From contig CP107851.1 of the NCBI GenBank assembly GCA_036013505.1, positions 992,001 through 1,056,000 on the forward strand: DNA of 64,000 nt. Reading direction: 5' to 3'. The notes under the pieces were generated by a model. It worked only from the letters and a program-made list of their open reading frames with translations. It was not told the DNA's origin and did not search any database. A program made the translations under genes and the position numbers. Shown here piece by piece: positions 18,274 through 25,440 of this stretch (position 1 is its first letter; every line of letters starts with the position of its first letter). The DNA comes from Streptomyces sp. NBC_00510. GTDB lineage: Bacteria; Actinomycetota; Actinomycetes; Streptomycetales; Streptomycetaceae.

Positions 18274-19173
18274 TCAGCTCCCCCCGACCCCTGCGGCCGA
18301 GGCTGCGTCACTGTCCGCCACGACCGTACCGCCGTCCGGTCGCACGCCGAGCGCGCCGGTCATGATGGCCACCACCTCGGCCATCGAGTAGTCCGACGGC
18401 TTGATGACGGCCTCCCGCCTGCCCAGCCGGTGGACGTGGACGCGGTCGGCGATCTCGAAGACGTGGGGCATGTTGTGGCTGATGAGGATCACCGGGATGC
18501 CCTTGTCCCGTACCCGGCGGATGAGGTCGAGGACCTGTCCGGACTCCTTGACCCCGAGGGCGGCGGTCGGCTCGTCCATCACCACGACGCTGCGCGCCCA
18601 GGCGGCGGCGCGGGCCACGGCGACGGCCTGGCGCTGGCCGCCGGAGAGCGTCTCCACCGGCTGCGTGATCGAGCCGACGCCGACCTTGAGCGCGGCCATG
18701 TGGTCGGCGGCCTGACGGCGCATCGCCTTCTTGTCCAGCAGGCGGAGCACCGAGCCGAGCACGCCGGGGCGGCGGATCTCGCGGCCCAGGAACATGTTGG
18801 ACGCGATGTCCATCGACGCCGCGACGGCGAGGTCCTGGTACACCGTCTCGATGCCGTGCGCCCGCGCGTCCTGCGGCCCGGCGAACCTGATGGGCCTGCC
18901 GTGCAGCCGGATCTCGCCGGCGTCGGGGACGAGTGCGCCGGTGAGCGCCTTGATCAGGCTGGTCTTGCCGGCACCGTTGTCGCCGATGACGGCCAGCACC
19001 TCGCCGGGCATGAGGTCGAAGTCCGCGTGGTCGATGGCGGTGACGTGCCCGTAGCGCTTGACCAGCCCGCGCGCGCTGAGCACGGGTTCGGGCCCGGTGG
19101 CGGGCGCCGGGGACTCCGGTGCGGGGGACGCCGGGCCCTGGGGGGCCGGGCCCTGGGGGGCGGGGCCGGTCAT
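18274..19173 (-). CDS. frcA: Sugar ABC transporter ATP-binding protein (FrcA-like)
   Basis: 299 residues with a single nucleotide-binding domain: Walker A GDNGAGKTSLIKAL, Q-loop VYQDLAV, signature LSGGQRQAVAVARA and Walker B VVVMDEPTAALG. Single-domain ATPases partnered with one RbsC-type permease are typical of the FrcBCA fructose importer, unlike the double-domain RbsA type. A Pro/Ala-rich leader of about 30 residues precedes the domain, carrying a short repeat (GPAPQGPAPQGP). The ATG overlaps the permease stop by four bases (ATGA). Fructose specificity is inferred from the neighbouring kinase and GH32 gene. Confidence 0.9.
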   Translation of the reverse strand: MTGPAPQGPAPQGPASPAPESPAPATGPEPVLSARGLVKRYGHVTAIDHADFDLMPGEVLAVIGDNGAGKTSLIKALTGALVPDAGEIRLHGRPIRFAGPQDARAHGIETVYQDLAVAASMDIASNMFLGREIRRPGVLGSVLRLLDKKAMRRQAADHMAALKVGVGSITQPVETLSGGQRQAVAVARAAAWARSVVVMDEPTAALGVKESGQVLDLIRRVRDKGIPVILISHNMPHVFEIADRVHVHRLGRREAVIKPSDYSMAEVVAIMTGALGVRPDGGTVVADSDAASAAGVGGS

Positions 19174-20165
19174 CGGGTCCCCTTTCGCGAGAGCTGGTCG
19201 ACGGTCACCGCGAGGATCACCAGGACGCCGGTGACCAGCGTCTGGTAGACGGAGGAGACGCCCATCAGCTGCAGGCCGTTGCGGAAGACACCGACGATGA
19301 GCACACCGACGAACGTGCCGAGGACGGTGCCGCGGCCGCCGAACAGGCTCGTGCCGCCGAGGACTACGGCGGTGATGCTGTCGAGGTTGTCGGTCTGCCC
19401 CGCCTGGGGGTCGCCGACCCCGGTCCGCGACACCAGCAGCAGGGCGGCGATCCCGTAGACCAGTCCGGCCACCGTGTAGACGCCGACGGTGAGCCGGGAG
19501 ACCCGGATGCCGCTGAGCCGCGCGCTCTCCGCGCTGTTGCCGAGGGCGTAGACGTGACGGCCCCAGGCGGTGCTGCTCAGCGCGTAGGCGAAGCCCAGGA
19601 AGAGGGCGATCGTGACCAGCGACCCGTAGGTGACGTCGGTCCTGCCGAGCGGGAAGGTGCGGCCCAGCGCGGTGAGCGGTTCGGGGAGGCCGGTGACGGT
19701 CTGTTCGTCGGAGTAGATGTGGGTGAGGGCGAAGGCGACGTTGAGCATGCCCAGCGTCACGATGAACGGGGGCAGCGGCACCGTCCGCACCAGCAGCCCG
19801 TTGACCAGCCCGAACACTCCGCAGACCAGGATGCCGAGGGCGATGGCGAGCAGCGGCGGCAGCGGCCCCTGGACGGCGAGTTTGGCGATGAGGATGCCGC
19901 CGAAGGCCATGACCGCACCGCACGACAGGTCGATGCCGGCGGTGAGGATGATCAGCGTCTGGCCGATGGCGAGCGTGCCGACCACCATGACCTGCTGGAG
20001 GATCAGCGAGAAGTTGCCGCCGGAGAGGAACTGGTCGGTGGCCAGGGAGAAGAACACCGAGGCGAGGACGAGGGCCGCGAACGGTCCGGCGGCCGGCGCC
20101 GTGAGGAACCGGCGCAGCACGGCCGGTTCCCTGCCCACGGCGGGGAGCGAGGTGGATGCGGTCAC
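19170..20165 (-). CDS. frcC: Sugar ABC transporter permease (FrcC/RbsC-like)
   Basis: 331 residues, about ten membrane segments, with the BPD_transp_2 signature LIILTAGIDLSCGAVMAFGG and the later VLGGTSLFGGRGTVLGTFVGV. It forms the inner-membrane channel of a CUT2-type sugar importer. The GTG start at 20165 lies 5 nt after the stop of the binding-protein gene, and the stop overlaps the ATPase ATG, so the three genes form a tight operon. Substrate inferred as fructose from the kinase and GH32 neighbours. Confidence 0.92.
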   Translation of the reverse strand: MTASTSLPAVGREPAVLRRFLTAPAAGPFAALVLASVFFSLATDQFLSGGNFSLILQQVMVVGTLAIGQTLIILTAGIDLSCGAVMAFGGILIAKLAVQGPLPPLLAIALGILVCGVFGLVNGLLVRTVPLPPFIVTLGMLNVAFALTHIYSDEQTVTGLPEPLTALGRTFPLGRTDVTYGSLVTIALFLGFAYALSSTAWGRHVYALGNSAESARLSGIRVSRLTVGVYTVAGLVYGIAALLLVSRTGVGDPQAGQTDNLDSITAVVLGGTSLFGGRGTVLGTFVGVLIVGVFRNGLQLMGVSSVYQTLVTGVLVILAVTVDQLSRKGTR

Positions 20166-20170
20166 CGGGC

Positions 20171-21172
20171 TCAGCCCCAGCAGTTCTGCAGGCCGAAGCC
20201 GGTGTCCTTGGACTCCGCGCCCGTCTGCGCCTTGTCGGTGATCAGGGTGACGCCGGTGTCGGTGTAGCCGCTGGTCTTCTTGCCGTCCTTGGCGAACGCG
20301 GCCACCGCCTTGACGCCGTCGGCGGCCATCTTCAGGGGGTACTGCTGGGAGGTCGCGGCGATCTTGCCGTCCTTGACCGCCTGCACGCCGGTGCAGCCGC
20401 CGTCGATGGCGACGATCGTGACGTCCTTCTCGCGGCCCTTGGCCTTGATGGCGGTGTACGCGCCGAGCGCCGCCGGCTCGTTGATCGCGTAGACCAGGTT
20501 GATGTCGGGCGCCTTCTGCAGGCAGGTCTCCATGGCGGTCTGGCCCTTGGCCTGGTCGCCGCCGGTGTCCTGGGAGCAGACGATCGACGGGTCGGAGGCG
20601 CTGACGCCGAACCCCTTGATGAAGCCCTCGTGGCGCTGCACGCCGACCGACACGCCGGGGGCGAGGTCCAGCGTGGCGATCTTCGGCGTCTTGCCGGCCA
20701 TCGCGGCCTTGGCGTACGCGCCGATCAGCTCGCCCGCCTTCACGTTGTCGGTGGCGAACAGCGCGTCGGCGGCGTCCTGCGGCTCCGGAGGGGTGTCCAG
20801 GGCGATGACGAGCACGCCCTTGGCGCGCGCCTTCTGGATCGCGGGGACGATGGCCTTGGAGTCGTTGGGGGTGATGAGCACGCCCTTGACGCCGGCGGCG
20901 ACCATGTTCTCCAGCGCCGTGACCTGACTGGCGTTGTCACCGTCGAACTTGCCCGCCGCGGTGGTCAGTTCGACGTTCTCGCTCTTGGCGGCCTGCTCTG
21001 CGCCCTGCTTCATCTTGACGAAGTAGGGATTGGTGTCGGTCTTGGTGATCAGGCCGACCTTCACCTTGCCCCCGGACGGGGAGCCGCCGCCGGAACCGGA
21101 ACCGCACGCGGCCAGTGACAGGGCGAGGCCGGCGGCGCCGATGACGAGGACCGGACGGGCTCTACGGGACAT
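20171..21172 (-). CDS. frcB: Sugar-binding lipoprotein (FrcB-like)
   Basis: 333 residues. The signal peptide ends in a lipobox (LSLAACGS), so the mature protein is probably anchored to the outer face of the membrane. The body is a type I periplasmic-binding fold (VGLITKTDTNPYFVKMKQGAEQAA, GVLITPNDSKAIVPAI, VIALDTPP, NEPAALGAYTAIKAKG). This is the CUT2 family. First gene of the importer operon: ATG at 21172 with TAGGAG upstream. Its promoter region carries the paired operator at 21249-21278. Probable ligand fructose (context). Confidence 0.92.
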   Translation of the reverse strand: MSRRARPVLVIGAAGLALSLAACGSGSGGGSPSGGKVKVGLITKTDTNPYFVKMKQGAEQAAKSENVELTTAAGKFDGDNASQVTALENMVAAGVKGVLITPNDSKAIVPAIQKARAKGVLVIALDTPPEPQDAADALFATDNVKAGELIGAYAKAAMAGKTPKIATLDLAPGVSVGVQRHEGFIKGFGVSASDPSIVCSQDTGGDQAKGQTAMETCLQKAPDINLVYAINEPAALGAYTAIKAKGREKDVTIVAIDGGCTGVQAVKDGKIAATSQQYPLKMAADGVKAVAAFAKDGKKTSGYTDTGVTLITDKAQTGAESKDTGFGLQNCWG

Positions 21173-21248
21173 CTGCGACTCCTACGGGAAGCAGTGAGCG
21201 GGGAAAGCCGTATGGCGCTGTGTTCGGCGAAGGATCTCGCCAGGGGAA

Positions 21249-21278
21249 TGCCAACGTTGACACATGTCATCGTTGACA
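21249..21278. promoter_or_regulatory. Paired LacI-type operator between importer operon and fructokinase
   Basis: Two 14-bp dyads, TGCCAACGTTGACA (21249-21262) and TGTCATCGTTGACA (21265-21278), are separated by only 2 bp. Each has TGNCA/TGACA arms around a 4-bp CG-centred core. The same design recurs at 22519-22548 in front of the GH32 gene. The position between divergent genes lets one repressor control both the importer operon and the kinase. Confidence 0.7.
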
Positions 21279-21432
21279 CCGCATGCGGAGGATGATGGAC
21301 TCCCGCTCCGGCGACGTCAATGCCTTTGCCGAGGAAGCCCGTTGGCAGCACGTGGCGCCCGCCCCCGACACCCCGCCGGGGCCGCCGCCGGGGCCGGCCC
21401 ACGTCCCCGCTCCCACCTGGAGGAACCACCCC

Positions 21433-22446
21433 ATGCAGCCGCGTCAGGTCACCGTGCTCGGAGAGTGCGTCGCCGATGTCTTCCCCGAACCCGGTCACGG
21501 GGCGGCCCCGTCCGGTGCGCACGGCCGCTCCCCGGACGCGTCGCAGGAGCTGCGGCTGCGCGTCCTGCCGGGCGGCGGTCCGGCCAACACCGCCGTGGGC
21601 CTGGCCCGTCTCGGCACGCCGACCCGGCTGCTGGCACGGCTGTCCGGGGACGTCTTCGGCCGCCTGTTCCGCGCCCACCTGCTGGCATCGGGTGTCGACC
21701 TGTCGGCGGCCACGGCCGCTCCCGAACCCAGCACCCTGGCGGTCGCCGACGTCGACGGCGACGGGCAGGCCGCGTACTCCTTCCACGCCGAGGGCACCGC
21801 GGACTGGCAGTGGACGCGCGAGGAACTGGGCCGCGCCGCACTCGGCGATGCGGCCTGCGTCCACTCCGGTTCGCTCGCCCTGGTCAGACAACCGGGCGCC
21901 GTCCTCGTGGAGGAGGTGCTGGCCGGGGCGCGGCAGCACGCGACGGTCAGCATCGACCCCAACGTCCGGCCCGCCCTGGTCGATCCGCGGGTCTACCGCG
22001 ACCGGATCCGGACGTGGTGCGCGACGGCCGACATCCTCCGGCTGAGCGAGGACGACCTCGCCGTGCTGGCCCCGGGCACCGCGCCGGAGGCGGCCTGCGA
22101 CGACTTCCACGCGTCGGGGGCCCGCCTGGTCGTGGTCACCCTCGGGGCGCGGGGCGTCCTCGCCTCGCTCGACGGCCGGCGGGTCTCCGTACCCGGTGTG
22201 CCGGCGCGGGTGGTCGACACCGTCGGCGCCGGGGACTCCTTCACGGCGGGGCTCCTCCACCACCTCGGCGGCCGCGGGCTGCTGGGCGGCCGGCTCGACC
22301 GGCTGCGGACCGACGACGTCGTGGCGGCCTGCGCGTACGCGACCCGCGTGGCCGCGCTGACCTGCGCCGTCGCCGGGCCGAACCCGCCGTGGGCCCGCCA
22401 ACTGGAGGCGTATTCCACTGACCTGACGATCCGTACGACCTCGTGA
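21433..22446 (+). CDS. PfkB-family carbohydrate kinase (probable fructokinase)
   Basis: 337 residues. The PfkB signatures are both present: the N-terminal PGGGPANTAVGLARLG and the C-terminal DTVGAGDSFTAGLLHH, whose Asp is the catalytic base and whose GAGD forms the anion hole. Soluble ATP-dependent kinase of a free sugar, most likely fructose released from fructan and imported by the divergent transporter. The ATG at 21433 is chosen for the GGAGGAA about 10 nt upstream; earlier in-frame ATGs at 21283 and 21292 lie inside the regulatory region. Divergent from frcB and followed by the GH32 gene with its own promoter and operator. Confidence 0.9.
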   Translation: MQPRQVTVLGECVADVFPEPGHGAAPSGAHGRSPDASQELRLRVLPGGGPANTAVGLARLGTPTRLLARLSGDVFGRLFRAHLLASGVDLSAATAAPEPSTLAVADVDGDGQAAYSFHAEGTADWQWTREELGRAALGDAACVHSGSLALVRQPGAVLVEEVLAGARQHATVSIDPNVRPALVDPRVYRDRIRTWCATADILRLSEDDLAVLAPGTAPEAACDDFHASGARLVVVTLGARGVLASLDGRRVSVPGVPARVVDTVGAGDSFTAGLLHHLGGRGLLGGRLDRLRTDDVVAACAYATRVAALTCAVAGPNPPWARQLEAYSTDLTIRTTS

Positions 22447-22474
22447 GGGGCCGTAGCCGATCCTGCACGGGGCG

Positions 22475-22503
22475 TTGACGGGCTCCCGGCAGGGGCCCAT
22501 CAT
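22475..22503 (+). promoter_or_regulatory. Candidate promoter of the GH32 gene
   Basis: TTGACG (22475-22480) and CATCAT (22498-22503) are 17 bp apart. The paired operator at 22519-22548 would overlap the start of the transcript, a position suited to repression. Confidence 0.45.
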
Positions 22504-22518
22504 CGGTCATCGATCGGA

Positions 22519-22548
22519 TGTCAGCGATGACATGTGTCAACGATGACA
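22519..22548 (+). promoter_or_regulatory. Paired LacI-type operator upstream of the GH32 gene
   Basis: TGTCAGCGATGACA (22519-22532) and TGTCAACGATGACA (22535-22548) are separated by TG. Each has perfect TGTCA/TGACA arms. The arrangement (14-2-14) is the same as at 21249-21278 read from the opposite strand, so both promoters probably belong to one LacI regulon. Confidence 0.7.
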
Positions 22549-22575
22549 TCACCGGCGTGCAGAGAGTGGGTTCAC

Positions 22576-24990
22576 ATGCGTCGAAGAGTCGGGGCGCTGC
22601 TCGTCGCCCTGATCGCGAGCCTGGCCGCGTTGCTGCCCGGCACCCCCGCGGTCGCCGGGACCGTGGGGGAATACCCGGAGTTCCCGTATCCGGCGACCAC
22701 GTACAGCGAGCCGTTCCGCGGCCAGTTCCACTTCAGTTCGCAGTCGGGCTGGATGAACGACCCCAACGGCCTGGTGTACGCCAACGGGCTCTACCACTTC
22801 TTCTACCAGCACAATCCGCACGGCCTGGCCTGGGACACCATGCACTGGGGCCACGCCACCAGCACCGATCTGGTGCACTGGACCCAGAAGCCGATCGCGC
22901 TCGAACCCGGCGTCCACCCCGGCACGCTCTTCTCGGGCGGCGGCGTCGTGGACAAGGACAACACCTCGGGGCTCAAGACGGGTTCCCTCGACCCGATCGT
23001 GGTGTTCTCCAACACCGACGGCGTGAGCGTCTTCTACAGCAACGACGACGGCCGGACGTTCCAGGCCTACGACAGGGGCCGCAAGCAGATCGAGATCCCC
23101 GCCGAGAGCCGTGACCCCAAGGTGTTCTGGGACGCGGCACGCCACCGCTGGGCCATGGTCGTCTGGTCCAACGAGGGCGGCAACGGTGTGGACGTCTACA
23201 CCTCGCCGAACCTCCTCGACTGGACCTTCGCCAGCCGCTTCAAGGCACCGTGGCTCTTCGAGTGCCCCGACATGTACCCCCTGGCCCTGGACGGCAAGGC
23301 CGGGCAGCAGCGGTGGGTCCTGACCTCCGCGTCCAGTCAGTACGTCGTCGGCTCCTTCGACGGCACGACCTTCCGCACCGACTGGACCGGCCCGCAGCAG
23401 ATGGACCTGGGCACCACCTTCGCCGGGGGCACCTTCTACGCCGCCCAGACGTTCACCAACACGCCCGACGGCCGCACCGTGCAGATGGCCTGGCAGGGCG
23501 GCAACCGCGGCAGCACCTGGACGGGCAACTCGACCTTCCCCGCCTCCCTCGGCCTGGTCAGCACCCCCGACGGACCGCGGATCACCCGGACGCCGGTCGC
23601 CGAGCTCGCCTCGCTGGGCTCGGAGACCCGCAGCTGGAAGAACCAGACGGTCAACGCGGCCAAGGGCGACAACCTCTTCGGGGGCATCAAGGCCGACACG
23701 TACGAGATCACCGCCCAGTTCGACGTGAAGGGCGCGACCGCCACGCAGTTCGGCTTCGACCTGCACGCCCGCTCCGACGGGACGGCCGACCGCAGCGTCG
23801 TCTACGACACCAAGGCGCAGACCCTGCGGGGCAAGCCGCTCAAGCCGCGGAACGGCAAGGTCACGATGCGCCTGCTGGTGGACCGGGGGCAGTTGGAGAC
23901 GTTCGCCGACGGCGGGCTCTACTCCCTGTCCGACAACGTCGACTTCGACTCCGCCGCGGACAGCCAGGGCATCCGGCTCTTCGCCGTCGGCGGCAAGGTG
24001 ACGCTGGACAGCGCGACGTTCACCCGCCTCAACACCAGCTGGGGCACGGCCCAGTCCACCCTGGAGAGCAACCTCAAGGGCCCGTGGCACGCCGCGGGCG
24101 GGGCGTGGACCGACGTCAGCGGCGGCAAGCGCGCCTCGACCGGCGGTGACGGGTTCTACCTGAGCGCGAGCAGCGGCGGTGACGCCGTCTACCAGGGCGA
24201 CCTCACACTGGACACCGCGCAGGCCGCGGGCCTGACGTTCCGCGCGAACGCCTCGGGCGCGGGCTACACGGCGAACATCGACACCAGCGGCGTCCTCAAG
24301 CTGTGGCGCCCGGGCCGGGACATCGCGACCTACGCCACCCCGGTCACGAAGGGCCGCACCTACCACCTCAAGGTGCAGACGAACGGCTCCCGCATCCGGG
24401 TCTGGCTGGACAACGGCGCCGACCCCGTCATCGACGCCACCGACGCCACCTACACCACGGGCGTGTTCGGGGTGAACGTCTTCAACGGCACGGCGACGGT
24501 GCAGAACCTCAACACCGGAACGGCCGGGTTCTCGGTCTTCCCCGCCGGCAGGTGGACCCCGCGGGGCGGGACCTGGACGGTCACACCGTCCGGACTGAGG
24601 GGGAGTTCGTCCCAGGACGGCTTCTACCTCAGCGACCGCACAGGAGGTGACTTCACGTACGAGGGCGACCTGTCCGTCACCAACGGCACGGCGGCCGGGC
24701 TCACCTTCCGCGCCCGCGACGACGGCGCCGGCTACACGGCGAACATCGACACCAGCGGCGTGGTCAAGCTGTGGCGCCCGGGCCGGGACATCGCTACGTA
24801 CGCCACCCAGATCGTCGAGGGCCGCACCTACCACCTCAAGGTGCGCACGGACGGCTCCCGCATCCGGGTCTGGCTCGGCGGCGGCGCCGATCCCGTCATC
24901 GACGCCACCGACGACACCTACGCCACCGGGCTGTTCGGGGTGAACGGCTTCGCGGCCAACACCCTGGTGCAGAACCTGACCATCGGCTGA
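22576..24990 (+). CDS. Secreted GH32 fructan hydrolase (levanase/inulinase) with two C-terminal modules
   Basis: 804 residues. Signal peptide 1-28 (RRRVGALLVALIASLAALL...AVAG). The GH32 five-bladed propeller carries all three catalytic motifs: WMNDPNG with nucleophile Asp62, RDPKV with Asp180, and ECPDM with acid/base Glu229. The GH32 beta-sandwich ends near residue 495. Two similar modules of about 150 residues follow; both contain YTANIDTSGV.KLWRPGRDIATYAT and SRIRVWL. They resemble the sandwich modules (CBM66 type) known from the B. subtilis levanase SacC. The enzyme probably releases fructose from levan or inulin outside the cell for the divergent importer and kinase. The ATG at 22576 is chosen because the upstream in-frame ATG lies inside the operator. 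Confidence 0.93.
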   Translation: MRRRVGALLVALIASLAALLPGTPAVAGTVGEYPEFPYPATTYSEPFRGQFHFSSQSGWMNDPNGLVYANGLYHFFYQHNPHGLAWDTMHWGHATSTDLVHWTQKPIALEPGVHPGTLFSGGGVVDKDNTSGLKTGSLDPIVVFSNTDGVSVFYSNDDGRTFQAYDRGRKQIEIPAESRDPKVFWDAARHRWAMVVWSNEGGNGVDVYTSPNLLDWTFASRFKAPWLFECPDMYPLALDGKAGQQRWVLTSASSQYVVGSFDGTTFRTDWTGPQQMDLGTTFAGGTFYAAQTFTNTPDGRTVQMAWQGGNRGSTWTGNSTFPASLGLVSTPDGPRITRTPVAELASLGSETRSWKNQTVNAAKGDNLFGGIKADTYEITAQFDVKGATATQFGFDLHARSDGTADRSVVYDTKAQTLRGKPLKPRNGKVTMRLLVDRGQLETFADGGLYSLSDNVDFDSAADSQGIRLFAVGGKVTLDSATFTRLNTSWGTAQSTLESNLKGPWHAAGGAWTDVSGGKRASTGGDGFYLSASSGGDAVYQGDLTLDTAQAAGLTFRANASGAGYTANIDTSGVLKLWRPGRDIATYATPVTKGRTYHLKVQTNGSRIRVWLDNGADPVIDATDATYTTGVFGVNVFNGTATVQNLNTGTAGFSVFPAGRWTPRGGTWTVTPSGLRGSSSQDGFYLSDRTGGDFTYEGDLSVTNGTAAGLTFRARDDGAGYTANIDTSGVVKLWRPGRDIATYATQIVEGRTYHLKVRTDGSRIRVWLGGGADPVIDATDDTYATGLFGVNGFAANTLVQNLTIG
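24100..24985 (+). repeat. Duplicated C-terminal module of the GH32 protein
   Basis: Two copies lie 468 bp (156 codons) apart. The match is nearly identical at DNA level over the core, for example from 24262 and from 24730 onward, and weaker at the edges. This indicates a fairly recent tandem duplication of the binding module. Confidence 0.75.
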
Positions 24991-25026
24991 CCCATCGGCT
25001 GACCCACCGGCTGACCCATCGGGGAC
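24979..25026 (+). repeat. 12-bp tandem repeat spanning the GH32 stop codon
   Basis: The unit CCCATCGGCTGA and close variants occur almost four times (24979-24990, 24991-25002, 25003-25014, 25015-25026). The gene ends at the TGA of the first unit. The next two units supply further in-frame TGA codons. Confidence 0.7.
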
Positions 25027-25080
25027 CGCTCCGGGGCAGGCTTCCGTGCCCGGCCCCGGGCGGTCCCTCCGTCGCGCCGG

Positions 25081-25339
25081 TTTCCAACGTTGAACATGTT
25101 CCGGTTCGCCATGACGGCACCCCGTGTCGCGCCAACACGCCGCAGCTGGGCGTCACTTCACGATGCCCCGTCCGGCCCCTTGATCCCGCTCCGCTCTGCG
25201 CCGGCGCGGGCACGATGGCGTGCGCGGCACGCTCTCCCATGCCCTGACGGCCCGTTGACGAGCTTCTACGCGAGGTCTGGACACGGCGGCGGGGCCCTGC
25301 TTTCATGCTCTCCGCGCCGAAAATTTCCAACGTTGTACA
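25081..25339 (+). promoter_or_regulatory. Two candidate operators upstream of the GH2 gene
   Basis: TTTCCAACGTTG occurs at 25081-25092 and again at 25324-25335. The 16-mers differ at one base (TTTCCAACGTTGAACA at 25081-25096, TTTCCAACGTTGTACA at 25324-25339). The AACGTT centre is typical of LacI-family sites. They lie in the 450-bp gap before the GH2 gene, the second close to a possible -35 (TTGTAC, 25334-25339). The probable binder is the LacI protein encoded at 33741-34757. Nothing else recognisable lies in the gap 25027-25440. Confidence 0.45.
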
Positions 25340-25440
25340 ACCGCGTTTCCGGCGCGTAGCGCTCTTGGTCCCAGGCACCGCACACTCCTGACCCGCAACT
25401 TTCCCGTCAAGGCGTCGACGACTCCCACGGAAGGTGCACC

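Noticed and set aside
22549..24834. Long minus-strand frame opposite the GH32 gene
   Set aside because: An Ala/Gly/Val/Glu-rich shadow without motifs. The plus strand contains all GH32 catalytic residues.
24991..25440. Possible small gene in the gap before the GH2 gene
   Set aside because: Frames here are short and lack ribosome sites. The stretch is better explained by tandem repeats and operator-like sites.
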